Notes under the pieces: model-generated
Database searches by the model: none
What the model saw: the letters and a program-made list of their open reading frames with translations, nothing else
What the model was told of the DNA's origin: nothing
Program-made: the position numbers and the translations under genes
Assembly: GCA_024224995.1 (NCBI GenBank)
Contig: JAAENB010000247.1
Span: 1 to 11,389 of the forward strand
Direction of reading: 5' to 3'
Length of the DNA: 11,389 nt
From: a bacterium
GTDB lineage: Bacteria > Spirochaetota > UBA4802 > UBA5550
Part shown: piece by piece, positions 1-5,798 of the stretch
Layout: every line of letters begins with the position of its first letter
How positions within the stretch are numbered: position 1 is the stretch's first letter

Positions 1-36
1 GAAAAAGGTTTCAAAACCCACAAAGGTACAGGGCCT

Positions 37-76
37 TTCCAAAAACTCTTGCGCCCCCTCTGGGGGTTGGGGGGCC
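37..76. repeat. Tail fragment of the dispersed GC-rich intergenic repeat
   Basis: This stretch, with the motif AACTCTTGCGCCCC followed by a G-rich arm, matches the end of the repeat copy at 1361-1585 (around 1549-1585). It has the same C-run/TCTG/G-run hairpin. It is either the end of a third copy that begins before the window or a degenerate fragment: a short ACAGGGCCTT at 28-37 also resembles the start of the other copies, so an internally deleted copy is possible. Confidence 0.6.
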
Positions 77-121
77 GACAGAAATTGACCCCGGTATAAA
101 AACAATTTCTTCCGTATTTTT

Positions 122-136
122 CCCGGCCCTGCCGGG
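122..136. other. Small perfect hairpin CCCGGC-CCT-GCCGGG
   Basis: A 6-bp perfect GC stem with a 3-nt loop lies in the non-coding stretch before the first complete repeat copy. No T-run follows on either side, so it is not a standard intrinsic terminator. Apart from this hairpin and the repeat sequences, positions 1-346 show no credible gene. Confidence 0.4.
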
Positions 137-142
137 TCCGCA

Positions 143-348
143 CTCTCAAGAAACTAAGATTTTACACAGGGCCTTCTTCTTCACAACGAGGGGCTGGAAG
201 CCCCACGCTATGAGAAATTCCAATCACCCTGGGAAACTAATTTAGAAACAGAGTCTGTTTTACCGGAAGATGTTATCCGGGGTTCTGCTCTGCTGCCCTA
301 TGGGGGTTGAAACCCCGGGGCTAAAACGGACCCATTTCCAAAAAACTT
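143..348. repeat. Dispersed intergenic repeat, copy 1
   Basis: About 205 bp of GC-rich sequence, repeated in the same orientation at 1361-1585. Between GGGCCTTCTTCTTC and GGACCCATT about 150 of 168 positions agree by eye. It contains a GGGGCT/AGCCCC hairpin near 190-204, a GGGGTT/AACCCC hairpin near 302-316, and an upstream CCGGGGTT (about 278-285) that could pair instead with the AACCCCGG arm. It ends exactly at the stop codon of the radC-like gene (347-349). Repeats of this style are often mispredicted as small proteins; I read it as a non-coding dispersed element. Confidence 0.8.
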
Positions 349-841
349 ATACCAGAAAATCCCCTTCCTTCAAACTAAAACACCCCTCCTCACCAACTAT
401 CAAATGATCTACCAGGGCAATCCCTACAAGATCCCCAACCTCCTCTAGCCGTTTGGTAATTAAAATATCTTCTTCCGAAGGTTCCATATCTCCGCCGGGA
501 TGATTATGGCAGGATATTATCGCAAAAGCATTGCTCATAATAGCCCCTTTGAAGATCTCCCTGGGATGAGTAACTGCCTCATTAATTGACCCCTGTGCCA
601 CAAAGGAATATCCATAGACCCTGCAGTTATAATCCACATACAATACAATAAACCGCTCATCCGCACAATTGCCGATAAGTTTCCGGGTAAAGTCCGATAC
701 TTTCATGGGGTCGTCTGTTTGAGGGAGCTCCGGAGACTCTTTATAGCGGATTTCCATTTCTTTGAGGATAGTGTGGTCGATTTCAAGTTGGTTGTACCTG
801 GGTTGTTGATTGTGTGATTTTTTTAATTCATTCGCTTTCAT
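347..841 (-). CDS. Short RadC-like JAB/MPN domain protein
   Basis: The 164-residue product is a JAB/MPN-fold protein of the RadC group. The metal-binding JAMM signature is visible: Glu62 in DERF, then HNHPGG with His112 and His114, seven residues, Ser122 and Asp125. The typical RadC motifs HPREIFKGA (92-100) and LVDHLIVG (143-150) flank it. The usual SG after HNHP is GG here. The helix-hairpin-helix N-terminus of chromosomal RadC is absent, as in short RadC versions common on plasmids, phages and islands. The ATG at 841 is chosen over one at 871 because AAGGGGG lies 5 nt upstream of it. RadC biochemistry is poorly settled; a metallo-isopeptidase or nuclease-like role is only family inference. 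It is divergent from the XRE gene, and a perfect inverted repeat covers its promoter. Confidence 0.9.
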   Translation of the reverse strand: MKANELKKSHNQQPRYNQLEIDHTILKEMEIRYKESPELPQTDDPMKVSDFTRKLIGNCADERFIVLYVDYNCRVYGYSFVAQGSINEAVTHPREIFKGAIMSNAFAIISCHNHPGGDMEPSEEDILITKRLEEVGDLVGIALVDHLIVGEEGCFSLKEGDFLV

Positions 842-878
842 AAAAAGCCCCCTTACATTGTATAAACACAAGCAGTTG

Positions 879-918
879 TTAGCGCTTATATGCTTTTATT
901 TAAGCATATAAGCGCTAA
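879..918. promoter_or_regulatory. Perfect 17-bp inverted repeat, probable XRE operator
   Basis: The arms TTAGCGCTTATATGCTT (879-895) and AAGCATATAAGCGCTAA (902-918) are perfect complements around a 6-nt AT loop. The short motif AGCAT/ATGCT occurs at 890-894 and 903-907 in the arms and again at 921-925 and 942-946, so there are four half-sites across the shared control region. The site lies between a divergent XRE regulator and the radC-like gene, the classic layout for an autoregulated operator. No T-tract follows, so a terminator is unlikely. Confidence 0.75.
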
Positions 919-934
919 TCAGCATACATGTCAA
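905..934 (-). promoter_or_regulatory. Candidate sigma70-type promoter of the radC-like gene
   Basis: On the minus strand TTGACA (934-929) is a perfect -35 box. After an 18-nt spacer comes TATATG (910-905), a 4/6 -10 box. Transcription would start near 898, in the loop of the 879-918 inverted repeat, giving a leader of about 57 nt. The right arm of the inverted repeat covers the -10 box and most of the spacer, so a protein bound there would block the promoter. Confidence 0.6.
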
Positions 935-997
935 CGTTTTTATGCTACCTAAAAAAAATTTATTTGATTTTTGCTTGTTCATAATTTCTTTAAACAC

Positions 998-1336
998 ATG
1001 GTTAATTACGGGAAAAAAATAAAAGAATATCGAAAGGAAAAAAATTTAAGCCAGGCCGAACTGGCAGAAAAAACCCAAATGGGTCAAACAAGTATATCGG
1101 CATGGGAAAAAAGCGCCTATCCTCCTCTTGAATTTATAGAAAAATCCCTGGAAGTCCTTAAACCTGAGCTGTTATTATGGGAATTCTTCATCGAAGATCT
1201 TAACCAGCTAAACAACTATATCCCTTCATGGATCAAGCCCGATCAACTGGAGTTTCTGAAAAAATTTAATTCCCTGCCAGTGGAGAAGCAAAAGCATTTG
1301 CTGAAGGTCTTTAATGATATAATTGAAACTCCGTAG
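998..1336 (+). CDS. XRE-family helix-turn-helix regulator
   Basis: The 112-residue protein has an N-terminal HTH_3/Cro-CI-type domain at about residues 4-60. It shows KIKEYRKEKNLSQAELAEKT, followed by the recognition-helix region QTSISAWEKS and PPLEFIEKSLEVL. Residues 61-112 form a helical tail (SWIKPDQLEFLKKFNSLPVE) that may mediate oligomerisation. ATG 998 is used; an in-frame TTG at 971 would add nine residues that do not belong to the HTH fold. No Shine-Dalgarno sequence precedes 998, and a CATAAT box sits at 980-985, so the mRNA may be leaderless or nearly so. It most likely binds the inverted repeat at 879-918 and controls itself and the divergent radC-like gene. Confidence 0.88.
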   Translation: MVNYGKKIKEYRKEKNLSQAELAEKTQMGQTSISAWEKSAYPPLEFIEKSLEVLKPELLLWEFFIEDLNQLNNYIPSWIKPDQLEFLKKFNSLPVEKQKHLLKVFNDIIETP

Positions 1337-1360
1337 ATGGGTGCTAAAAAGGCGAATGAT

Positions 1361-1585
1361 CTCTTAAGGAACTAAAATCTAGAACCGGGCCTTCTTCTTC
1401 ATAACGAGGGGCTGAAGCCCCACGCTATGAGAAATACCCATAGCCCTGGGAAACTAATTTATAAACAGAGCCTGTTCTCGAAGATATTATCCGGGGTTCT
1501 GCCCTGTTGCCCTATGGGGGTTAAAACCCCGGGCTAAAATGGACCCATTCTCTAAAACTCTTGCGCCCCTCTGAGGGCTGGGGGC
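1361..1585. repeat. Dispersed intergenic repeat, copy 2
   Basis: This is a same-orientation copy of the element at 143-348, extended by the tail also seen at 37-76. It keeps the GGGGCT-GA-AGCCCC hairpin near 1409-1422, the GGGGTT-AA-AACCCC hairpin near 1516-1529 and the upstream CCGGGGTT (about 1491-1498). The differences from copy 1 fall mostly in loops and linkers. It lies between the 3' ends of two convergent genes, the XRE gene and the RHH-like gene, and could act as a structured 3' end for either. A short minus-strand reading frame across it is not considered coding. Confidence 0.8.
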
Positions 1586-1690
1586 GAAAGGTCATTCTGA
1601 TAAGACTCACCTCCGCCGTAGGCTGTTTTTTATTAAAACATCTTTCCCTGAAGATCTCTGATTTTTGTTCCGTTCTTTGTTGAAATGCTC

Positions 1691-2218
1691 TTAAATGAGC
1701 CTGCATTGTAGTAATTCGGCCGTTTTTTCCGGGAGTCCCCAAAAAAGCTGCCATGAAACCACCCCATGCATCTCCGAGGAGCTTATCACATAATGTTTGA
1801 ACCGATGGTTATCGGTTTCAAGGGGATTTTCTTGGGGGAGGCCCAGGATAGAATCCAGGTGTTCCTTTACTGCATAGGCGACGATTGCGGATACAGACAT
1901 TTTGCGGAATTTTCGAAGATCTATACAAAATTCATAAACGTCTTCCTGAAACGAAATATGGAATTTATGCCAGCTATCCTCCACCGGTTCGGAATCGGGA
2001 TCAATATCGGAAACCGGGTCAAGGTCCGGATCAACAACAGGAGCGAGGCGTTGATATTGAACCGCAATGGCCATGCGCGCGGAGAAATTTTTCTCGTTCA
2101 TGACTTTTTTCAGGAGCATAATAATGACCCTGGTTCTGGAAATATCAAGCGTTTCGGCAGCGGCATTGACTTTCTCAAGGACGGAGACCCGGAAGTTGAT
2201 AGTGGTATTAATTATCAT
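1691..2218 (-). CDS. Protein with two ribbon-helix-helix-like segments, putative DNA-binding
   Basis: The 175-residue protein begins with a ribbon-helix-helix-like pattern: strand NTTINFRV, helix SVLEKVNAAAETL, turn DISRT, helix RVIIMLLKKVM (residues 4-40). A second similar pattern spans about 84-124: HKFHISF, a helix, RKMSVSAIVAYAVKEHLDSIL. They are joined by an acidic Asp/Pro-rich stretch (61-81, VVDPDLDPVSDIDPDSEP). The tail has an aromatic VVSWQLFWGLP motif (153-163). AGGAG lies 7 nt upstream of ATG 2218, which supports the start and favours this strand over a long plus-strand shadow frame. A DNA-binding role is inferred from the fold pattern only; no family name is certain. It converges on the XRE gene with repeat copy 2 between them. 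Positions 1586-1690 downstream show nothing recognisable. Confidence 0.75.
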   Translation of the reverse strand: MIINTTINFRVSVLEKVNAAAETLDISRTRVIIMLLKKVMNEKNFSARMAIAVQYQRLAPVVDPDLDPVSDIDPDSEPVEDSWHKFHISFQEDVYEFCIDLRKFRKMSVSAIVAYAVKEHLDSILGLPQENPLETDNHRFKHYVISSSEMHGVVSWQLFWGLPEKTAELLQCRLI

Positions 2219-2316
2219 AAAAAGACTCCTGGAAGTTTATTATCAGCATGACTTTTTTTGATTTTAAAAGCACACACCCTTATTAATAGAGCATCATTTA
2301 AGGGGAAAAAGTAACA

Positions 2317-2334
2317 AACTTTTTTAAAAAAGTT
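2317..2334. promoter_or_regulatory. Perfect 18-bp AT-rich palindrome
   Basis: AACTTTTTTAAAAAAGTT is a perfect inverted repeat about 100 bp upstream of the RHH-like gene and 185 bp upstream of the lipoprotein gene at 2520. It could be an operator for the RHH-like protein or a bent-DNA element. Simple A/T composition makes a chance palindrome more likely than usual. The rest of the 300-bp intergenic stretch is AT-rich and holds only promoter candidates. Confidence 0.4.
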
Positions 2335-2445
2335 CAAAAAAAACATAAAAATAACCATTTTTACACTTTTTTATCGCAAATACTGTTGTTCATTCCTCCC
2401 CACCTAGCACTCATTCCCACGCTATAGACATCCGGATAAAAATTG

Positions 2446-2473
2446 GGTACATTTACTAATATCAAAGGATAAT
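2446..2473 (+). promoter_or_regulatory. Weak candidate promoter for the repeat-rich lipoprotein gene
   Basis: GATAAT (2468-2473) matches the -10 consensus at 5 of 6 positions. GGTACA (2446-2451) is a poor -35 box at 16-nt spacing. Transcription would start about 40 nt before the ATG at 2520. This rests on box matching alone. Confidence 0.35.
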
Positions 2474-2519
2474 ACTCATTTCTTCAAATAGATTGTATTC
2501 AAATAAAAAGGAGATTAAA

Positions 2520-4025
2520 ATGAATCTATTTATAAATCGAAACCTAATAAGCATGTTACTGGTAACAGTAATGGCATTTACCGGATGTGAGGCCGGGCTT
2601 AATTCCTCAAGCAATTCCGATGAATCGAGTGACAGCACAAGCAGCGGATTCAGTTTTTCCGATCTGTATACACGAATAAACTCTCTGGAAACAGAGGTAG
2701 ATACATTACGAAAAGTCAATGAAGAGCAGCAAGAAATAATAGACGCTATAACCGGCGGGTCAGGGATTTCCATAAGCAGCCTGGTAAGCCGAATTGGCGA
2801 CCTGGAAAGTTACGCGGGAGATGTTACAGCAAATCCGGCCAGTACATTGACAGCAAGGATCGTGTCACTAGAAAGCAATGTGAGCAGGATTGATGATATA
2901 GAAAGCTATGTGGGAGACATTGCAGCCAGTCCGGCCAGCACAATATCGGCCAGGGTAACTAAAATAGAAAACAATATTGGAACGTTGGAAGCAGTTCCTG
3001 CTAAAACAATAACCGAGAGGGTTGTTTCAGTTGAGGGCAATGTGGGTTCGGTTTCTTCAAGCGGTCTGGATACCAGGATTGATGATATAGAAAGTTATGT
3101 AGGCAGCATCTCTGCCAATCCGGCAAATACAGTTAGTGAGCGGATTGCAGCGATAGAGGGAAATATAGATTCTGTTACAATCAGCACTCTCGATTCAGAT
3201 GTAACAAATCTCAAAAATCTTTTAACCGGAGTTACCAGGGAATCAGATACATATGGAGAACGGATCGTTTTCAGTAATCTAAATGTACAAATAAACAGTG
3301 GGGCAGGTTCTACAGCCTCCGCAGTAAACGGACTTGGAAACTTGATTATAGGATATAATGAATTAAGAGGAACTGATGATGATCGATCAGGTTCACATAA
3401 TCTTATTGTGGGAAGCGGACAGAACTATACATCATATGGCGGTTTTGTAGCAGGGAGAGATAATAGCATAATTGAAATCTTTTCCAGCGTACTCGGAGGG
3501 ACCAACCATACAGCCAGTGGAAATTATTCTGTTGTAAGCGGTGGATATGCCAACACAGCCAGTGGACAGCATGCCAGCGTGAGCGGAGGATCTACTAATA
3601 TAGCAAGTATTAATGGAGCCAGTATAAGCGGAGGGTATCTAAATAAAGCCGAAGGATGGAGTTCCAGCATAAGCGGTGGGATGAATAACACAACCTCAGA
3701 AGAGTATTCCAGTATTACCGGAGGACATACCAACTATGCGACCGGAATATATTCCTGTATTACCGGGGGAACGGAGAATACGTCCAGTGGAAATTATGCG
3801 GTAGTGAGTGGCGGATATGCCAATACAGCAAGCGGGCAGCATGCTGTTGTAAGTGGAGGATCTACGAATGAAGCCAGTTATTACGGAGCCAGTGTAAGCG
3901 GTGGGGAGAATAACACAGCCGGAGGATGGAGTTCCAACATAAGTGGAGGAACAAATGTAACCATAGACGCTGACGGCAAATTTGATTGGAAGGCAGGTGC
4001 CTTCTTGCATTATAATTATGAGTAG
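2520..4025 (+). CDS. Lipid-anchored stalk-and-head protein with YadA-head-like repeats
   Basis: A 501-residue predicted surface lipoprotein. Residues 1-22 form a signal peptide ending AFTG-Cys23, followed by a Ser/Asp-rich linker (27-43). A coiled-coil stalk follows at 47-78, then 32-residue repeats beginning at about 91, 123 and 186 (RIDDIESYVG...ANPA), with a degenerate unit near 155-175. Residues 267-501 are Gly/Ser/Asn-rich. They include ten exact 15-residue repeats of pattern S-I/V-S-G-G-x-x-N-T-A-S-G-x-x-S (323-472), like the beta-roll heads of trimeric autotransporter adhesins. No C-terminal YadA membrane-anchor barrel follows; the chain ends FLHYNYE. AAAAGGAG lies 6 nt before ATG 2520, so that start is preferred over the in-frame TTG at 2493. 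It is probably a trimeric adhesin or fibre-like protein held by lipid instead of a barrel; ligand unknown. It is transcribed alone and ends in a strong terminator. Confidence 0.85.
   Translation: MNLFINRNLISMLLVTVMAFTGCEAGLNSSSNSDESSDSTSSGFSFSDLYTRINSLETEVDTLRKVNEEQQEIIDAITGGSGISISSLVSRIGDLESYAGDVTANPASTLTARIVSLESNVSRIDDIESYVGDIAASPASTISARVTKIENNIGTLEAVPAKTITERVVSVEGNVGSVSSSGLDTRIDDIESYVGSISANPANTVSERIAAIEGNIDSVTISTLDSDVTNLKNLLTGVTRESDTYGERIVFSNLNVQINSGAGSTASAVNGLGNLIIGYNELRGTDDDRSGSHNLIVGSGQNYTSYGGFVAGRDNSIIEIFSSVLGGTNHTASGNYSVVSGGYANTASGQHASVSGGSTNIASINGASISGGYLNKAEGWSSSISGGMNNTTSEEYSSITGGHTNYATGIYSCITGGTENTSSGNYAVVSGGYANTASGQHAVVSGGSTNEASYYGASVSGGENNTAGGWSSNISGGTNVTIDADGKFDWKAGAFLHYNYE
3486..3935 (+). 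repeat. Ten tandem 45-bp units (15-residue head repeats) with a 270-bp higher-order duplication
   Basis: Ten in-frame 45-bp units encode the head repeats without an insertion or deletion. Units 1-4 (3486-3665) resemble units 7-10 (3756-3935) at an exact 270-bp offset (90 residues), which indicates a past six-unit duplication. Units 2 and 8 encode the same 15 residues (VVSGGYANTASGQHA) although 9 of their 15 codons differ. Confidence 0.9.
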
Positions 4026-4050
4026 ACTTTTGTTAAGACGACTCCGGCAG

Positions 4051-4086
4051 AAAACCAGGCATTTAATCCATGCCTGGTTTTTTTAT
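4051..4086 (+). terminator. Intrinsic terminator after the lipoprotein gene
   Basis: AAAACCAGGCAT (4051-4062) pairs perfectly with ATGCCTGGTTTT (4070-4081) around a 7-nt loop, and the T-run continues to 4084. It lies 26 nt after the stop codon. The complementary strand has A/T-rich arms too, so it may also serve the convergent gene that ends at 4103. Confidence 0.9.
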
Positions 4087-4102
4087 TTTAATTTATTTTG
4101 TT

Positions 4103-4966
4103 TTAATCAATGAGAGCAATAATGTCAGTATATCCTTTGGCTTTAGCTTCAGTTAAGGCGGAAAAAGCTCCGTCATGGTTATAATCCGGGACCGCACCGG
4201 CATTTAAAAAATATTGAACAAGTTCCATATTACCGGTATATACAGCCGCGTCCAGCGGGGTCATATCGTACTGATCACGAGCGGTTAAATCCGCGCCGGC
4301 ATCAATCAATAGTTCGATGATCTTTTTATTGGCGGGTCTAAGACTTATCGCTAATGTTAAGGGCAGGTGCACAAGGGGTTGACATACCCGGTTGATATCA
4401 ACATCACTGTTAAGGATCTCTTTAACGGCTTCAGGATCATTGTCAAGTATCGCGCTAATAAGCCATGATAAATTTTCAGTTTTAACATCTTCTTCGGGAA
4501 TGCTGCTTTTTTTAATTATTACCGTGCCTTTTTTATTGGAAGGCCAGAGATAAATATGATATGAATCATCACCGGACAGGCCGTCCCAGGAAAGAGAATC
4601 CAGATTTTTATATAAAACAAGGACACGGTATTCACCTTCATCAAGAGCTATTTTTTTAATATCATTAGAAGGCATGGGGCCGGAAACGAGCATTCTTCCT
4701 GATTTAATATGAATACAGCTTTCAATAACATTATCATACGGATAAAAATTTATATCCGGTTCCGTATCAACAAGAGTTACTGAAACGGGAACACTCATAT
4801 TCCTAACAGTCCCAATCCCAATAGCATATTCACGGCCTATAAAAAGATTATCAACCGATTCTTCATCCCATGAAAAATCGGTGTTTATCTTTTCCTTTTG
4901 ATCGTCAACCAGGTGAACCTGGTAACAATCAGCAAAGAGTTCAAATTTATAAGTTATTTCATTCAT
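4103..4966 (-). CDS. ComJ/Nin-like domain fused to ankyrin repeats
   Basis: The 287-residue protein is predicted cytosolic, with no signal or membrane segment. Residues 5-150 resemble the ComJ/Nin family (the Bacillus DNA-entry nuclease inhibitor and its Gram-negative relatives). The match includes FADCYQVHLVDDQ (11-23), FSWDEESVDNLF (31-42), the characteristic GTVRNMSVPVSV (52-63), GEYRVLVLYKNLDSL (111-125) and DDSYHIYLWP (133-142). Residues 166-287 are about four ankyrin units, the clearest being NKKIIELLIDAGADLTARDQ and MTPLDAAVYTGNMELVQYFLNAGA. The family link comes from remembered motifs, not a search. ComJ-like and ankyrin proteins both occur as immunity-type partners, so a nuclease-inhibitor or immunity role is a reasonable inference, but no cognate toxin is in the window. 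ATG 4966 has no clear Shine-Dalgarno sequence; the upstream DNA is A/T only. Confidence 0.75.
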   Translation of the reverse strand: MNEITYKFELFADCYQVHLVDDQKEKINTDFSWDEESVDNLFIGREYAIGIGTVRNMSVPVSVTLVDTEPDINFYPYDNVIESCIHIKSGRMLVSGPMPSNDIKKIALDEGEYRVLVLYKNLDSLSWDGLSGDDSYHIYLWPSNKKGTVIIKKSSIPEEDVKTENLSWLISAILDNDPEAVKEILNSDVDINRVCQPLVHLPLTLAISLRPANKKIIELLIDAGADLTARDQYDMTPLDAAVYTGNMELVQYFLNAGAVPDYNHDGAFSALTEAKAKGYTDIIALID

Positions 4967-5065
4967 ATTTTTAAAATAATATTTTTTTTATAAATCGGCT
5001 ACAAAACAGGAATCAACGTTACCTGGGAGGGAATGAACAACAGTATTTTTTGAAATCTATTTTGC

Positions 5066-5095
5066 TTGACAATTTAAAAAAGCACTATTTATGTA
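5066..5095 (+). promoter_or_regulatory. Candidate promoter of the three-gene operon
   Basis: TTGACA (5066-5071) is a perfect -35 box. The best -10 candidate is TATGTA (5090-5095) at 18-nt spacing, only 3/6. The position, about 65 nt before the first start codon, fits an operon promoter. A small ATACT/AGTAT dyad lies just before the start. Confidence 0.5.
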
Positions 5096-5162
5096 AACAA
5101 GAAGTGAGACTGATCCTTTTCATGGGAAAATACTAAAAAAAGTATAGTCAATGGAGGAGTTT

Positions 5163-5798
5163 ATGTCGGAATTAACGGAAGTTCTCTTGAAAAATAAGGA
5201 CTCTAAAGTAAATTACGCTGTTGATGAATATGTCAAAGAACTCAAACGAGAGGCTTTAAAACAAATACTGATAAATAAAAACAAACTGAGCGACCAGGTG
5301 GTAAAGATCAAGTATCATGCCAGTGATTATAATATACCTATTGATTATATACTCCTCTATGAAAAAAGAAATCCCTATCCACATGAAATCGAATTATACA
5401 TCCCGAGCAAACTTCCCAATTCCGTTGATGATAATGATCCGGCATTGCACTCCTTTTGCAGCCGGCAATTAGAAAAAACTCCGAATGGCATAACAAAACT
5501 TCTATCCTGGGGAGATCACTATAAATTACCACATTCTCTTTTTTATTATGAATTAATTAAAAGCCTCAAAGACCTGCCGCAATTGCTGCAACTAAACAGT
5601 ATCGTCATAGATGACCGGGTAACAACCTGCGTTGGCGGTCATGATTTCGACTATGATTCGGAAGAAGAATTTCTTTTAATTTCATTAAGTGAAGCAAAAG
5701 AGATATTTAATAATTCGGATTCACTAATAGAGTTTTTAAAAATATTTTATGCCGAACAGAAAAGCATTGATTTCTTTAAAAAGAACCGGGAATTTTAA
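5163..5798 (+). CDS. Uncharacterised soluble protein, first gene of a three-gene operon
   Basis: I do not recognise this 211-residue protein. It has no signal peptide or membrane segment, so it is probably cytosolic. The N-terminus is a charged helix (about 1-50, EYVKELKREALKQILINKNK). The middle is mixed alpha/beta with NIPIDYILLYEK (57-68) and an acidic HDFDYDSEEEFLLISLSEA stretch around 160-178. No catalytic motif is evident. ATG 5163 is favoured over ATG 5151 because GGAGGAG (5153-5159) lies directly ahead of it and would be destroyed as a ribosome site if 5151 were the start. Its TAA overlaps the next gene's ATG by one base (TAATG), so translation is probably coupled and the product likely works with the downstream membrane protein. 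Confidence 0.75.
   Translation: MSELTEVLLKNKDSKVNYAVDEYVKELKREALKQILINKNKLSDQVVKIKYHASDYNIPIDYILLYEKRNPYPHEIELYIPSKLPNSVDDNDPALHSFCSRQLEKTPNGITKLLSWGDHYKLPHSLFYYELIKSLKDLPQLLQLNSIVIDDRVTTCVGGHDFDYDSEEEFLLISLSEAKEIFNNSDSLIEFLKIFYAEQKSIDFFKKNREF

Noticed and set aside
879..918. Integron attC site or Rho-independent terminator
   Set aside because: The ends do not carry GTTRRRY/RYYYAAC cores, no T-run follows, and a divergent promoter region is the wrong place for a terminator.
971..997. TTG start for the XRE regulator
   Set aside because: The nine added residues lie outside the HTH fold and no ribosome site supports it, although ATG 998 also lacks one.
1521..1754. Minus-strand reading frame of 77 codons across the repeat tail
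   Set aside because: It runs through the dispersed repeat and into the 3' end of the RHH-like gene; its composition follows the repeat, not a protein.
1766..2251. Long plus-strand reading frame opposite the RHH-like gene
   Set aside because: No ribosome site, no recognisable motif, and the minus-strand frame has both a clear AGGAG and a readable fold pattern.
2493..2519. TTG start for the stalk-head lipoprotein
   Set aside because: The AAAAGGAG ribosome site would fall inside the coding region, and the signal peptide reads properly from ATG 2520.
3486..3935. CRISPR-like regular repeats
   Set aside because: The 45-bp period is in-frame protein repeat coding; there are no unique spacers.
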